Of a stretch of 64,000 nt of DNA, positions 44,792-54,923 are shown piece by piece. The stretch is from the NCBI RefSeq assembly GCF_003860345.1, contig NZ_CP034179.1, positions 1,550,001 to 1,614,000 on the forward strand. The letters run 5' to 3'. The DNA is from Caenibius tardaugens NBRC 16725 (GTDB taxonomy: Bacteria; Pseudomonadota; Alphaproteobacteria; Sphingomonadales; Sphingomonadaceae). Below the pieces are notes generated by a model, which was not told the DNA's origin, searched no databases, and worked only from the letters and a program-made list of their open reading frames with translations. The translations under genes and the position numbers were made by a program. Within the stretch, counting starts at the first letter, position 1, and the number at the start of each line of letters is the position of its first letter.

Positions 44792-45550
44792 TCAGGCGCG
44801 GGCAGGCAGCCCCGCCGCACGCAGCGCCGCGTGCGCTTCGGCAATGGTATAGGTGCCGAAGTGGAAAATGGAGGCGGCGAGAACCGCGCTGGCATGGCCC
44901 CTGGTCACGCCTTCGACCAGATGATCGAGCGTACCCACACCGCCGCTGGCAATCACCGGAACGCTCACCAGATCGGCGATCGTGCGGGTCAGGTCGAGAT
45001 CGTAGCCCGCCTTGGTCCCATCCCCGTCCATCGAGGTGACCAGCAGTTCCCCTGCACCCAGTTTGGCCAGGCGCGCGGCATGTTCCACCGCGTCGATCCC
45101 GGTGGGCTTACGCCCGCCATGGGTGAAGATTTCCCAATGCCCCTCCTGCCGCCGGGCATCGACCGATGCGACAATGCACTGACTGCCGAATTTGTCCGCG
45201 ATTTCAGCGACGACTTCCGGGCGCGATACGGCGGCGGAATTGACCGCGACCTTGTCCGCCCCGGCCAGGAGCAGCGCCCGCGCATCGTCCACACTGCGCA
45301 CCCCACCCCCCACGGTCAGCGGCATAAAGCAGACTTCCGCCGTGCGCCGCACGATATCGAGCAGGGTCCCGCGCCCTTCATGGCTGGCAGAAATATCGAG
45401 GAAACACAGTTCGTCCGCCCCGGCGGCGTCATAGGCACGCGCCTGTTCCACCGGATCGCCCGCATCCTTCAGATCGACGAAGTTGACCCCTTTGACCACA
45501 CGGCCATCGGCAACGTCGAGACAGGGAATGACACGGACGCGGACAGTCAT
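44792..45550 (-). CDS. hisF: Imidazole glycerol phosphate synthase, cyclase subunit
   Basis: TIM-barrel subunit that works with HisH to form imidazole glycerol phosphate and AICAR. It opens [20 protein letters not shown] with the catalytic Asp, and carries [20 protein letters not shown] and [13 protein letters not shown]. The 252-residue length is normal. ATG 45550 is 4 bases after the hisA stop. Confidence 0.95.
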   Translation of the reverse strand: MTVRVRVIPCLDVADGRVVKGVNFVDLKDAGDPVEQARAYDAAGADELCFLDISASHEGRGTLLDIVRRTAEVCFMPLTVGGGVRSVDDARALLLAGADKVAVNSAAVSRPEVVAEIADKFGSQCIVASVDARRQEGHWEIFTHGGRKPTGIDAVEHAARLAKLGAGELLVTSMDGDGTKAGYDLDLTRTIADLVSVPVIASGGVGTLDHLVEGVTRGHASAVLAASIFHFGTYTIAEAHAALRAAGLPARA

Positions 45551-45554
45551 GGGA

Positions 45555-46283
45555 TCACCCCTTCTGCGCCATGGCAATCGCCGCAGCCAGATCGAGACGC
45601 CCGTCATAGAGCGCGCGCCCGGTGATCACGCCTTCGATCCCGTCGCTGGAATGGACGGCCAGCAGGCGGATATCATCCAGCCCCTTGACCCCGCCACTGG
45701 CGATGACCGGCAGGTCGGTTTGCCGCGCCAGTTCCACGGTGGCATGGATATTGCAGCCCTTGAGCAGGCCATCGCGCCCGATATCGGTGAACAGCAGACT
45801 GGCCACGCCCGCATCCTCGAACCGGCGCGCCATATCGACAATCGAGACATCGGACACTTCGGCCCAGCCTTCGGTGGCAACCATGCCATCGCGCGCATCG
45901 ACCGCCACCACGATCCCGCCCGGGAAAGCCGCGGCCATGTCTTTCACGAACTGCGGGTCTTTCAGCGCCGCCGTGCCCATGACAATCCGGCTGACGCCCA
46001 GATCGAACCAGCCTTCCACCGCTTCGCGCGTACGGATGCCGCCGCCCAGTTGCACATGCCCCGGAAACGCTTCGAGGATCGCCTCGACCGCTTCGCGGTT
46101 TTCCGCGCGACCGGCAAAAGATCCGTCGAGATCGACAACATGCAGATATTGCGATCCCGCTTCGGCAAAGAGCATCGCCTGTGCGGCGGGATTATCGCCA
46201 TAAACGGTGGCGCGATCCATATCGCCTTCGGCAAGGCGGACCACCTGGCCCTGCTTGAGGTCGATGGCGGGAAATACGATCAT
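45555..46283 (-). CDS. hisA: ProFAR isomerase (HisA)
   Basis: Phosphoribosylformimino-5-aminoimidazole carboxamide ribotide isomerase, a 242-residue TIM barrel. It opens [20 protein letters not shown] with the catalytic Asp, and carries [24 protein letters not shown] and [12 protein letters not shown]. It begins 2 bases after the hisH stop. Confidence 0.95.
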   Translation of the reverse strand: MIVFPAIDLKQGQVVRLAEGDMDRATVYGDNPAAQAMLFAEAGSQYLHVVDLDGSFAGRAENREAVEAILEAFPGHVQLGGGIRTREAVEGWFDLGVSRIVMGTAALKDPQFVKDMAAAFPGGIVVAVDARDGMVATEGWAEVSDVSIVDMARRFEDAGVASLLFTDIGRDGLLKGCNIHATVELARQTDLPVIASGGVKGLDDIRLLAVHSSDGIEGVITGRALYDGRLDLAAAIAMAQKG

Positions 46284-46285
46284 GG

Positions 46286-46915
46286 TCAGGGATTCCAGTC
46301 GAGGAAACGCGCCAGAAGCTCCAGCCCATAACCCTGGCTCTTTTCAGGGTGGAACTGGACGCCCAGCAGATTGTCATGCGCCACGGCGGCCACCAGTCCA
46401 CCGCCGTGATCGGTCATCGCGGCAACGTGGCGGCCATCGTCAGGCTGAAAGTGATAGGAATGCAGGAAGTAGGCTTCGCCCGGTGCAATCAGCGCCGCGC
46501 CATCATCATGGCGCGCAGGCACCACATCGTTCCAGCCCATATGCGGAATCTTGATCGCCGGGTCCGTGCGTTCGATCAGGCGCACTTCGCCCGGCACCCA
46601 GCCCAGCCCTTCGGTCACGCCATGTTCCAGCCCGCGCGTGGCCAGCAATTGCATGCCCACGCAAATCCCGAGGAACGGTGCGCCGCCCACATGCACCCGC
46701 TCGGTCATCGCATCGACCAGACCGGGGATAGCCCGCAATCCGGCCGCACAGGCGCCAAACGCACCCACACCGGGCAGCACGATCCGGTCGGCGGCCCTGA
46801 CGGTATCGGGATCGGCGGTGACTTTCACCCCCGCGCCGCCCGCTGCCATCAGCGCATTGTGCACGGAATGGAGATTGCCCGCGCCGTAATCGACGAGAGC
46901 GATAACCTCAGCCAC
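46286..46915 (-). CDS. hisH: Imidazole glycerol phosphate synthase, glutaminase subunit
   Basis: Class I glutamine amidotransferase of about 209 residues that feeds ammonia to HisF. The nucleophile Cys lies in [12 protein letters not shown]; the His and Glu lie in [12 protein letters not shown]. The start region reads TTG-GTG-GCT inside the end of hisB; I take GTG 46915, with TTG 46918 as an alternative. Confidence 0.93.
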   Translation of the reverse strand: MAEVIALVDYGAGNLHSVHNALMAAGGAGVKVTADPDTVRAADRIVLPGVGAFGACAAGLRAIPGLVDAMTERVHVGGAPFLGICVGMQLLATRGLEHGVTEGLGWVPGEVRLIERTDPAIKIPHMGWNDVVPARHDDGAALIAPGEAYFLHSYHFQPDDGRHVAAMTDHGGGLVAAVAHDNLLGVQFHPEKSQGYGLELLARFLDWNP

Positions 46916-47501
46916 CAAGCTGCCCCTTGGTCGAGGGCACGGCCCCGCCCTTGCGCAGGTCCAGTTCTACCGCCTGCCGCATGGCACGGGCAAAGCCCTT
47001 GTAGATACCTTCGATGATATGGTGATTGTTCTGCCCATAGAGCAGTTCGATATGCAGCGTGATGCCGATCGCCTGTGCGATCGACTGGAACCAGTGTTCG
47101 AACAGTTCGGCATCCATTTCACCCAGCCGGGGCTGGCTGAAACCCGCCTTCCAGACCAGCCAGGGCCGTCCGGAAATGTCCAGCGATACGCGCGCCAGCG
47201 CCTCGTCCATCGGGGAATAGGCCGTGCCGTAACGGCCGATGCCCGCCTTGTCGCCCAATGCCTGGGAAATGGCCTGCCCCAGCGCAATGGCGCTGTCTTC
47301 CGTCGTGTGGTGCTGATCGACATGGAGATCACCGGAAACCTTCAGCTTCACATCGATCAGCGAATGGCGGGAAAACTGTTCCACCATATGATCGAGAAAG
47401 CCGATACCGGTCGAAACCTCATAGGCGCCGGTTCCGTCGAGATTCACCTCGACGGCAATTTCAGTCTCGCTGGTCTTGCGATTGATCGTCCCTGTACGCA
47501 T
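46908..47501 (-). CDS. hisB: Imidazoleglycerol-phosphate dehydratase
   Basis: A 197-residue monofunctional dehydratase, first gene of this histidine cluster. The Mn-binding motifs are [17 protein letters not shown] and [16 protein letters not shown], and near the end [21 protein letters not shown] 47501 ([12 protein letters not shown]) is the family start. It is divergent from sspB with about 105 bp between them. Confidence 0.95.
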   Translation of the reverse strand: MRTGTINRKTSETEIAVEVNLDGTGAYEVSTGIGFLDHMVEQFSRHSLIDVKLKVSGDLHVDQHHTTEDSAIALGQAISQALGDKAGIGRYGTAYSPMDEALARVSLDISGRPWLVWKAGFSQPRLGEMDAELFEHWFQSIAQAIGITLHIELLYGQNNHHIIEGIYKGFARAMRQAVELDLRKGGAVPSTKGQLGG

Positions 47502-47607
47502 GCGCCCGCCTATAGGCCCATAGCCGATAAGCGCAATATCCGCGTGACTGTGCTGCGACATACGCTTTGCGCTTGACCGGTCCACGCGCCGGGGCCACTT
47601 TTAGGGC

Positions 47608-48111
47608 ATGAGCGACGAAACACCTGACAGCCTGATCCCCTACGATGAAATCGTGCAGGAAGCCCTGCGTGCCGTTGTTGGCAGAGTTTTGGGCCAGATT
47701 GTCGATTCCGGGGGCACATTGCCGGGGAATCACCATTTCTACGTCACGTTCAAGACCGGGGCGCCGGGGGTTTCCATCCCGGCCCACCTGCGCGAACGTT
47801 TCCCTGATGAAATGACCATCGTCCTCCAGAACAAGTTCTGGGAACTGACGGTCGGGGAAGAATTCTTCTCGGTCGGGCTGAGCTTCAACCAGATTCCCGC
47901 CAAGCTGGTGATTCCCTTCGCGGCGATCACCGCTTTCGTCGATCCGGCGGTCGATTTCGGCCTGCAATTCCAGGCCTCCGTGCCGGATATGGCGCCCGAA
48001 CCGCATGACGATGCGGAAAATGATTCGCCCGAAACCGACGACAGACCCGCCGCTGCCACCAGCGATGACGGCTCCAATGTCGTCACCATCGATTTCGGCC
48101 GCAAGAAGTAG
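47608..48111 (+). CDS. sspB: ClpXP adaptor SspB-like protein
   Basis: Adaptor that brings tagged substrates (such as ssrA-tagged peptides) to the ClpXP protease. The 167-residue product has the alphaproteobacterial SspB core: HHFYVTFKTGAPGVSIPAHL, QNKFWELTV, FFSVGLSFNQIPAKLVIPF. An acidic tail leads to a short C-terminal ClpX-binding-type end (NVVTIDFGRKK). Confidence 0.9.
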   Translation: MSDETPDSLIPYDEIVQEALRAVVGRVLGQIVDSGGTLPGNHHFYVTFKTGAPGVSIPAHLRERFPDEMTIVLQNKFWELTVGEEFFSVGLSFNQIPAKLVIPFAAITAFVDPAVDFGLQFQASVPDMAPEPHDDAENDSPETDDRPAAATSDDGSNVVTIDFGRKK

Positions 48112-48135
48112 CAACGCCGCCACCGAGGGTGGAGC

Positions 48136-48558
48136 ATGGTCAAGGCCGTCAGGAAATCGCTGATCAGGAAACGGCGTAAACCCCCGCCCACCGCACGGCA
48201 GGCCGCGAAAAAAGGCATTGCCGGGCCGAGCACGGACCCGGCCACCAACCTCCTGCTAACCGATATCGTGCTGCGCGGCGCGACCGTGATGGCGCGCATG
48301 GCGATAGAGCAGGCCTTGCTGAACCAGCGCTATGATCCCAAGACCGCCAAAACGATCGTCGCCAAACGGGGTCTCGGAAAACGCCTTTTCTCCATGGGCA
48401 TAAGCCGCATTGCCGCACACTCCCTGCCCGGAATGCTGGTTGTCGGCAGCGGCATGGCCGGCAAGATCATGCTCGATCGGGCCCGTGCACGGCGACAGGC
48501 GCGGCGGGCCGCCTTATCATCGGCCCCAACCCCGGATAAGCTGCCCGGAGAAAGCTGA
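48136..48558 (+). CDS. Conserved hypothetical basic protein
   Basis: A 140-residue protein with very basic ends (VKAVRKSLIRKRRKPPP and MLDRARARRQARRAAL) and a helical middle (DIVLRGATVMARMAIEQALL). A moderately hydrophobic stretch, HSLPGMLVVGSGMAGKIML, may touch membrane. I do not recognise the family. It lies between sspB and gmk on the same strand. Confidence 0.6.
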   Translation: MVKAVRKSLIRKRRKPPPTARQAAKKGIAGPSTDPATNLLLTDIVLRGATVMARMAIEQALLNQRYDPKTAKTIVAKRGLGKRLFSMGISRIAAHSLPGMLVVGSGMAGKIMLDRARARRQARRAALSSAPTPDKLPGES

Positions 48559-48637
48559 AGCCTGCAGGCAGGCAAAAATCGGGCAGCAGGGCGCAGTCCC
48601 TGCTTGATTCCCGCGCCCGGGCGCGCCAATTGCGGGC

Positions 48638-49273
48638 ATGGCCAATCAAGATGATCTCAACCGCCGCGGCTTGATGTTTGTCCTTTCCTCGCCATCCGGG
48701 GCCGGAAAGACGACCATATCGCGCATGCTGCTCGCCGCGGAAGAGAACCTCCATATGTCGGTTTCGGTGACCACCCGGCCAATGCGCCCGGGCGAGGTGG
48801 ATGGCACCGATTACCTGTTCGCCCGCCGCCCGGAATTTGACCGGATGGTAGCGGAAGATGCCTTTCTCGAATGGGCGGAAGTGTTCGGCAATTGCTATGG
48901 CACGCCCAGGGCGGAAATCGACGCCGGGCTGCGCAATGGCAAGGATTACCTGTTCGATATCGACTGGCAGGGCACCCAGCAGTTGCACCAGCGCGCCGGG
49001 CCGGATGTGGTACGCGTCTTCCTGCTGCCGCCCAGCATTGCCGAACTGGCGCACCGCCTGTCATCGCGCGGAACCGACAGTGCCGAAGTGATCGCCGGGC
49101 GCATGGCCCGTGCGCAATCGGAAATCAGCCATTGGGACGGCTATGACTATGTCGTCATCAATGACGATATCGATGCCTGTTTCGCCAAAGTGCGCACGAT
49201 CCTGCACGCGGAACGGCTGCGCCGCCGCCGGCAAACCGGGCTGGTGGATTTCGTCCGCGAACTGATGCGCTAG
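48638..49273 (+). CDS. gmk: Guanylate kinase
   Basis: Phosphorylates GMP to GDP with ATP. The 211-residue product has the P-loop VLSSPSGAGKTT, the GMP-binding SVSVTTRPMRPGEVDGTDY and GNCYGTPRAEID, and DIDWQGTQQL. Its TAG stop coincides with the first bases of a palindromic repeat (CTAGTG) that begins at 49270. Confidence 0.95.
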   Translation: MANQDDLNRRGLMFVLSSPSGAGKTTISRMLLAAEENLHMSVSVTTRPMRPGEVDGTDYLFARRPEFDRMVAEDAFLEWAEVFGNCYGTPRAEIDAGLRNGKDYLFDIDWQGTQQLHQRAGPDVVRVFLLPPSIAELAHRLSSRGTDSAEVIAGRMARAQSEISHWDGYDYVVINDDIDACFAKVRTILHAERLRRRRQTGLVDFVRELMR

Positions 49274-49345
49274 TGACCCGAATCTGCAGTTCGCAGCATT
49301 GTGAGGCAGGCGCTGAGCGAACTTCAGATTCATAAGGGTCACTAG
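49270..49345. repeat. Palindromic element 1 (CTAGTGACCC ends)
   Basis: The left arm reads CTAGTGACCC then GAATCTGCAGTTCGC; the right arm is its inverse with four extra bases (TTAT on the complementary strand) after the tenth base and one mismatch. The loop is about 22 bases. Both ends carry CTAG. It starts inside the gmk stop codon. Confidence 0.8.
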
Positions 49346-49357
49346 AATTTATGGATT

Positions 49358-49434
49358 CTAGTGTGGTTTATGGATTTGAAATTCGCGCCGTACCTAGCCG
49401 ATTAATGATGCGAATTTCAAATCCACCACACTAG
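49358..49434. repeat. Palindromic element 2 (CTAGTGTGG ends), related to element 1
   Basis: The left arm reads CTAGTGTGGT, then TTAT, then GGATTTGAAATTCGC. The right arm is a perfect inverse lacking the TTAT. The layout (CTAGTG, four bases, optional TTAT, G-ATNTGAANTTCGC) is the same as element 1 but in opposite orientation. Such facing pairs are called BIMEs when REP sequences are involved. Confidence 0.82.
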
Positions 49435-49523
49435 GCCGCGCTCACGCGCCTCTCGATCCAACGCGCAAGCTCAGGATTGGCGGGGACAGGCGTATCTGTC
49501 CCCGCGCAACCCCATCCGTAATC

Positions 49524-51941
49524 TCAGAAGCCCTTGCTCCAGCGCAGGGCAATGCCCTTGTCATCGGGCACCTGGGCGTAATGCCCCGGGTCCCGACGAT
49601 AGAACACGCTGGCCGTGGCAAATCCACTGAACAGACGCCCGTTCCACGCCAGTTCGCCCATCACCTCGCGCCCATCGGGGGCGAGGTTCAGCGAACGGGT
49701 ACCGAATGTCGTCGTGCCGGTGGCATAATCATAGGCGACCGGCAAATCGAGCCGCAGTCTGCCGGATTCGACCCGCAGCGGCTGCGCGATACGCAGGGCA
49801 ATGCTGTCCGATTGGCCGAACACCTGCCGCTTGCTGACATCGAACGACCATGCCCGGCTGCGCAATTGCGATCCGTCCGCGATCAACCCGGCAGAACGGG
49901 CCATGGTCCAGCCTTCGCGCCAAGCCGCCCCAAATCGCCATGATGGGGCGAAATCCCAGCCCAGCCGACCATCGAGGACCACGCTGTCCGCCCCCTTGCC
50001 GCCAAAGGCATCGTTGAAGCGCGCGCCCAGAACGGTGCGGTTCTCGTTCATCCAGCTCAGCCCGAACGCCATGTCGACCGGGCCCCAGTCGCGATCGAGC
50101 GCGATGCCGAAACGGGTCATGCCGTCGCGTGAGCGGCTGTCGCGCAAGGCGGTATCGAACCGCAGCGGCGCGCCCGAAACAACCCGTGCGCTTTCGGCAC
50201 CGGCCGTCAGCCCCCACCCGCCGATTTGCCGACGCAGCGCCAGCGAAACCCGGTCATCCGCCATGAACCCTTCTTCCGAAGCCGCGTCCTGCGCCACGAA
50301 GAACGCCGGGCGATCGGCGCCCTGCAACTGCGCGACCAGCCCATTGGCGGTATCGGAAAAACCAAAGCCCACCTGTGTATTGGGCGAAAGCCGCAAGGCG
50401 ACACGCGCCGCCAGAACGCGGGCTTTTTCCGCATCTTCCTGTGTCAGGCGCATGGCATCGGGCCATATCTGGATATTGCCCGAATTGGTGGCATCGACCG
50501 TGAAGGCAAATGTCGCCTTGTCGCTTGCCCCCGCCAGAACGCGCTGTTCGCTCGCCAGCGCATTGCGCAGCTTGGGCACGATTGACGCACTGCGCAGGTT
50601 GTGGCCCATGTCAAAGCCATAGGCGCGATTATACTTGTCGAGTACGACCGTACCCAGCGACGCGCCCGTCAACGCATCGCCCATCGCTTCGGACCCGGCG
50701 CCAATCGTATTGCCGAGGATCACCGAGTTATCCGTGCCCGCAAACGATGTCGGGCCAACAGGGTTCATCGCCGCAGCGATATCGAGGATACCCCTGCCGT
50801 AAACCGCATCGGTCCCGACAGCCCCGGCATCATGCGCGGTGTCCAGCAGGATTTCGACGATTTGGGCACCGCTCAGCGCGGGGAAGGCCTGCGCCAGCAG
50901 CGCCACCGCGCCGCTGACTTGCGGGGCGGAAAAGCTTGTTCCGCTGTAAGTTGCAATGCCGCTGCCACTCAGCGCCGTAACCGGGACGTCCTGGCCGAGG
51001 GCGGCAAGATAGGAGGCTTTGGTCGAACCGGCCCGGTTGCTCCAGGTGGAAATGTTGCCATTGGCATCGACCGAGCCGACAACGATAACATTGCCGCCAC
51101 CCGCCACGAGCAGATCGCGGGCGAAACCGGAGGGATTGGCCAAACCGTCGTTACCTGCGGAAACGACAACGACGACGCCATCAGCGGTTGCGGCGGTAAT
51201 TGCGGCCGTTACTTCGGCACTGGCGGAACTCCCGCTCATCGACAGGTTGATCACCCTTGCCCCATTATCGGCGGCATAGGAGATCGCCTGGACAATCGCA
51301 GCGGTGTCATAACGGCATCGGCTGCTGCAGGTGGTGCCCCGATCGACGCGCAGAGCCATGATGGTGGCGTCATAGGCGATGCCCATCGTGCCCACATCAT
51401 TGCGGGCGGCGGCGGCGACCAGCGCAATACGCGTGCCGTGCGTACCGCCTTGCGATGCAAAGTCGGCATGGCCAGCAAAATCTTTTGAAAGATTGGAAAT
51501 CCGGCCGGTGAATTCGGCGTTATTGGTGTCGATCCCATCGTCGATGATGGCGATCGCAACGCCGCTGCCGGTGGCCGGGTCGGTCGGATCGGACCAGGCG
51601 GCGACCGCATTGTGGAACTTCGCACTAGTGCTCGCCTGAAACTCAGTGGTGTCGAACGCCGTCGGCACAGCCACCGGCGGCGGCGGCGTTCCCGTGGGTG
51701 TGGGCGTGGGCGTAGGCGTTGGGGTCGGCGTAGGCGTGGGCGTGGGCGTGGGCGTAGGCGTAGGCGTAGGCGTAGGCGTAGGCGTAGGCGTAGGCGTAGG
51801 CGTAGGCGTAGGCGTAGGCGTAGGCGTAGGCGTGCTCGAAACGCCGCCACCGCCACCACCGCCGCAGGCGGCCAGAAGAATCATCGCAGACAAGGCTGCC
51901 CCATGCAGCACTTTCTTCCGAATATTGCCCGTCGCCCGCAT
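49524..51941 (-). CDS. Subtilisin-type (S8) serine protease lipoprotein with Thr-Pro linker
   Basis: About 805 residues. A lipobox (ILLAAC) is followed by Gly7, then a Thr-Pro repeat linker and an S8 protease domain: Asp in AIIDDGID, His in GTHGTRIAL, Ser in [13 protein letters not shown]. The C-terminal ~350 residues are beta-rich and end RWSKGF, resembling an autotransporter barrel, so it is probably displayed at or beyond the outer membrane. ATG 51941 has AGGGGG 8 bases upstream; ATG 51959 has none. It is divergent from dapD. Confidence 0.82.
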   Translation of the reverse strand: MRATGNIRKKVLHGAALSAMILLAACGGGGGGGVSSTPTPTPTPTPTPTPTPTPTPTPTPTPTPTPTPTPTPTPTPTPTPTPTGTPPPPVAVPTAFDTTEFQASTSAKFHNAVAAWSDPTDPATGSGVAIAIIDDGIDTNNAEFTGRISNLSKDFAGHADFASQGGTHGTRIALVAAAARNDVGTMGIAYDATIMALRVDRGTTCSSRCRYDTAAIVQAISYAADNGARVINLSMSGSSASAEVTAAITAATADGVVVVVSAGNDGLANPSGFARDLLVAGGGNVIVVGSVDANGNISTWSNRAGSTKASYLAALGQDVPVTALSGSGIATYSGTSFSAPQVSGAVALLAQAFPALSGAQIVEILLDTAHDAGAVGTDAVYGRGILDIAAAMNPVGPTSFAGTDNSVILGNTIGAGSEAMGDALTGASLGTVVLDKYNRAYGFDMGHNLRSASIVPKLRNALASEQRVLAGASDKATFAFTVDATNSGNIQIWPDAMRLTQEDAEKARVLAARVALRLSPNTQVGFGFSDTANGLVAQLQGADRPAFFVAQDAASEEGFMADDRVSLALRRQIGGWGLTAGAESARVVSGAPLRFDTALRDSRSRDGMTRFGIALDRDWGPVDMAFGLSWMNENRTVLGARFNDAFGGKGADSVVLDGRLGWDFAPSWRFGAAWREGWTMARSAGLIADGSQLRSRAWSFDVSKRQVFGQSDSIALRIAQPLRVESGRLRLDLPVAYDYATGTTTFGTRSLNLAPDGREVMGELAWNGRLFSGFATASVFYRRDPGHYAQVPDDKGIALRWSKGF
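51697..51835 (-). repeat. Hexanucleotide tandem repeat encoding the Thr-Pro linker
   Basis: About 23 GGCGTA/GGCGTG hexamers in a row on the plus strand, with the unit becoming uniform (GGCGTA) in the distal half. It encodes alternating Thr-Pro on the minus strand. The opposite strand gives Gly-Val and Arg-rich open frames that are artefacts. Edges are approximate to a few bases. Confidence 0.85.
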
Positions 51942-52114
51942 TACCTTAACCCCCTGCATCGCAATTTGCGTTGTTCCCACAGGCGAATAAAGCAAACCTT
52001 AATACGAAGAAATACTCATCCGCCGCTTTTCACCACCCCCGCCCCCTCTTGCCCCGTTCGCTGCAAGCGGTTAGGCGCCTGCCCCATTAGATGATCCGCG
52101 TAGGAGAAGCCCGC

Positions 52115-52954
52115 ATGTCCGCCCAACTCGCCGCCGCCATTGAAGCCGCCTGGGAGGCGCGCGATACCGTCACCCCCGCCAGCGCGGATGTGCGCAAGGA
52201 TGTGGACGCCGCGCTTGCCCTGCTGGAAAGCGGTGCCGCGCGCGTGGCCGAACCCGACGGCCAGGGCGGGTGGACCGTCAACCAGTGGCTCAAGAAGGCC
52301 GTGCTGCTCTCGTTCCGCCTTAACGACAATATCGTGATCGAAAACGGTTCGGGCGGCGCCCCCGCGTTCGACAAGGTGCCCAGCAAATTCGACACCTGGG
52401 GCGATGACCAGTTCCGCGATGCAGGCTTCCGCGTGGTTCCGGGCGCCGTCGCCCGCCGCGGCAGCCATATCGCCAAGGGCGTTGTGCTGATGCCGAGCTT
52501 CGTCAACATCGGCGCCTATGTCGGTGAAGGCACCATGGTCGATACCTGGGCCACTGTCGGCAGTTGCGCGCAGATCGGCAAGAACGTGCACATTTCGGGC
52601 GGCGCCGGTATCGGCGGCGTGCTCGAACCGCTGCAGGCCGGCCCGGTGATCATCGAAGACGGCGCATTTATCGGTGCCCGTTCGGAAGTGGCCGAAGGCG
52701 TGATCGTGGGTGAAGGCGCGGTTCTTTCCATGGGCGTGTTCCTCGGCGCATCGACCAAGATCGTCGATCGTGCCACCGGCGAAGTCCACATCGGCAAGGT
52801 TCCGCCTTATGCCGTGGTTGTCCCCGGTTCGCTGCCGGGCAAGCCCCTGCCCGATGGCACCCCCGGCCCCTCGCTCTACTGCGCGGTGATCGTAAAAACC
52901 GTGGACGCCCAGACCCGTTCGAAGACCGGGATCAACGAACTGCTGCGCGACTGA
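52115..52954 (+). CDS. dapD: 2,3,4,5-tetrahydropyridine-2,6-dicarboxylate N-succinyltransferase
   Basis: Lysine/diaminopimelate pathway enzyme. The 279-residue product has an N-terminal helical domain ([15 protein letters not shown]) and a left-handed beta-helix of hexapeptide repeats ([60 protein letters not shown]). ATG 52115 has AGGAG 8 bases upstream. Confidence 0.95.
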   Translation: MSAQLAAAIEAAWEARDTVTPASADVRKDVDAALALLESGAARVAEPDGQGGWTVNQWLKKAVLLSFRLNDNIVIENGSGGAPAFDKVPSKFDTWGDDQFRDAGFRVVPGAVARRGSHIAKGVVLMPSFVNIGAYVGEGTMVDTWATVGSCAQIGKNVHISGGAGIGGVLEPLQAGPVIIEDGAFIGARSEVAEGVIVGEGAVLSMGVFLGASTKIVDRATGEVHIGKVPPYAVVVPGSLPGKPLPDGTPGPSLYCAVIVKTVDAQTRSKTGINELLRD

Positions 52955-52959
52955 CCGCC

Positions 52960-52990
52960 TTTCCCCGCGCGGAACATCTGGCGCGGGAAA
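52960..52990 (+). terminator. Hairpin after dapD
   Basis: Stem TTTCCCCGCGC/GCGCGGGAAA with one bulge and a 10-base loop, starting 6 bases after the dapD stop. No clear T run follows. Confidence 0.45.
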
Positions 52991-53042
52991 CCGTTGTTGT
53001 TGGGGGGGTGTCACCCACCCTCCGCAACAATGGAGAGTGCAC

Positions 53043-53198
53043 ATGGAACGCCAAGGCGATGAAGTCCATGTCACCACGGACGAGGTGCGTGGCGGGTCGA
53101 CGCCGCATATTGTTCGATGGGTTCTCGGGATCAGCCTGATTCTGGCAATCGCGCTGCTGTCGATGACATGGATTACCGGGGCGATGAGCGTCGGGTAA
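53043..53198 (+). CDS. Small single-pass membrane protein
   Basis: A 51-residue protein that is too short for usual ORF cut-offs. A polar N-terminus (VHVTTDEVRGGSTPHIVRW) leads into one membrane helix (VLGISLILAIALLSMTWITG). ATG 53043 has GGAGAG 5-6 bases upstream. Similar short proteins with a T-D-E-x-R-x-G-S-T-P-H motif are, to my knowledge, common in sphingomonads. Function is unknown. It sits 6 bases before the DUF1810 gene. Confidence 0.65.
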   Translation: MERQGDEVHVTTDEVRGGSTPHIVRWVLGISLILAIALLSMTWITGAMSVG

Positions 53199-53204
53199 CG
53201 TTCG

Positions 53205-53651
53205 ATGCCGGGCGATCATCCGGATTGGCCGGGTCTCGCCCGTTTCCTCGCCGCACAGGAACGCGGCATGATCTGGCATAGGGCGCTGGAGGAACTGCGC
53301 TCGGGTCGGAAACAGAGCCACTGGATGTGGTTCATCTTCCCGCAAATCGCTGGTCTGGGCAGCAGCGCGACATCCCGGTTCTACGCCCTGCGCGATAGTG
53401 TCGAGGCGCGCGCCTATCTGGCGGACTCCGTGCTGGGTGCACGGCTTCTGGCCTGCACCGCCGCAGTCCTGCAATGGGCGGGAAAGCGCGATCTCGAAAC
53501 GCTGTTTGGCGCCATCGATGCGCGGAAATTCCGCAGCGCGATGACCCTGTTCGAAGCCGTAGGCGGCGGCCCACAGTTCACAGAAGCTCTCGATAAACTT
53601 GCTCGTGGCGAACGGGACCGGCAAACGCTGGCCGTGCTCGCCGCCGGTTGA
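53205..53651 (+). CDS. DUF1810 family protein
   Basis: A 148-residue protein with the DUF1810 hallmark SHWMWFIFPQIAGLGSS and ending KFRSAMTLFEAVGG. Family members are widespread with no settled biochemical function. It is convergent with the dipeptidase gene, 3 bases apart. Confidence 0.85.
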   Translation: MPGDHPDWPGLARFLAAQERGMIWHRALEELRSGRKQSHWMWFIFPQIAGLGSSATSRFYALRDSVEARAYLADSVLGARLLACTAAVLQWAGKRDLETLFGAIDARKFRSAMTLFEAVGGGPQFTEALDKLARGERDRQTLAVLAAG

Positions 53652-53654
53652 GCG

Positions 53655-54923
53655 TCAGTCCGGAACGGGCGTTTCGATCGGTGGATCGCCTCTGTGGGCT
53701 GCCGCATAACGTTCGGCCGCACGCATGACGCGCAAGATATTGCGGCTGGCGATCTTTTCCAGATCGGCTTGCGCATAACCCCGCCGGGCCAGTTCCACGA
53801 ACAGCGCGGGATAGCCCGCGACATCGTCCATCCCCGCCGGGCCGTGCGGCATGCCATCGTAATCGCCGCCCAGCCCGATATGATCGATCCCCGCGATCTT
53901 GCGGATATGGTCGATATGATCGGCCAGCTGGCCAATCGTGACCTGCGGTTCGGGGTGGGCCTGATCCCATGAAGCCAGCCCCGCCGCCACCGCATCCGCT
54001 TGCCCCGGCCACAGGGTTTCCAGCCGCGCCTGTTCGCCCTTACGGTCGGCTTGCCAGCTACGCGCCGCTTCGCTGATATAGGCGGGCAGCGCCACGGCCA
54101 TCACGATCCCGCCATTGGCAGGCAGCCGAGCAAGAACGCTGTCGGGCACGTTGCGGACGTGATCAGTCACCGCCCGCGCACCCGAATGGCTGAAAATCAC
54201 CGGCGCTTGCGCAACGTCCAGCGCATCGAGCATGGTCGGCTCGCTGACATGGGCCAGATCGACCAGCATGCCCAGCCGGTTCATTTCGCGCACCACGTCG
54301 CGGCCGAAATCGGTCAACCCGCCATGCGCGGGCGTGTCGGTCGCGCTATCCGCCCAGGGCGTGTTTTTGGCATGGGTCAGTGTCAGATACCGCACGCCCA
54401 GCGCCTGCATCTGGCGCAGCACCGCAAGGCTCGATCCGATCGAATGGCCACCTTCCATGCCCATCAGCGAGGCAATCTGGCCCTTCGCCATGGCCTGTTC
54501 GACATCCTGCGCGGTCAGCGCCAGACGCAGATCGCGCGGATACCGGGCGATCAGGCGCTTGGTCACATCGATCTGTTCGAGTGTCGCCTGCACCGCTTGC
54601 GGTTCGGACAGATCGGCACTGACGAAGACCGACCAGAACTGCGCACCGACGCGGCCCTTGCGCAGGCGCACCAGATCGGTGTGCATCGCGCGGCCATGCG
54701 GCGCATCGGCACCCGTGGCATGGGTGTCCTCGAAATCGAACCCGTCGAGAATATTACGGTAACGCCCGCGCAACTGGATCGGCGCATCGTTGTGGCCGTC
54801 GAACACGGGGGCCGCCTTCAGCGCGGCGGCGGCAACCTGTTCCGGGGTTTGCGCGGCAATCGGCGTGCCGAACAGCGCAACCCCGAACAGGAACCCTGCC
54901 ACCAGCCGACCTGTCCCACGCAT
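53655..54923 (-). CDS. Membrane dipeptidase (M19) family protein
   Basis: A 422-residue exported zinc dipeptidase of the renal dipeptidase family. The signal peptide is GFLFGVALFGTPIAAQ. Metal motifs are VFDGHNDAPIQL, the bridging Glu in LMGMEGGHSIG, VDLAHVSEPT and FSHSGARAV. Family members hydrolyse dipeptides or D-amino-acyl compounds. ATG 54923 follows AAGGAG at a good distance. Confidence 0.9.
   Translation of the reverse strand: MRGTGRLVAGFLFGVALFGTPIAAQTPEQVAAAALKAAPVFDGHNDAPIQLRGRYRNILDGFDFEDTHATGADAPHGRAMHTDLVRLRKGRVGAQFWSVFVSADLSEPQAVQATLEQIDVTKRLIARYPRDLRLALTAQDVEQAMAKGQIASLMGMEGGHSIGSSLAVLRQMQALGVRYLTLTHAKNTPWADSATDTPAHGGLTDFGRDVVREMNRLGMLVDLAHVSEPTMLDALDVAQAPVIFSHSGARAVTDHVRNVPDSVLARLPANGGIVMAVALPAYISEAARSWQADRKGEQARLETLWPGQADAVAAGLASWDQAHPEPQVTIGQLADHIDHIRKIAGIDHIGLGGDYDGMPHGPAGMDDVAGYPALFVELARRGYAQADLEKIASRNILRVMRAAERYAAAHRGDPPIETPVPD

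Noticed and set aside
51612-52094. An Arg-rich or Gly-Val repeat protein over the Thr-Pro tract
   Set aside because: Generated by the GGCGTA repeat in other frames; the S8 protease frame has the motifs.
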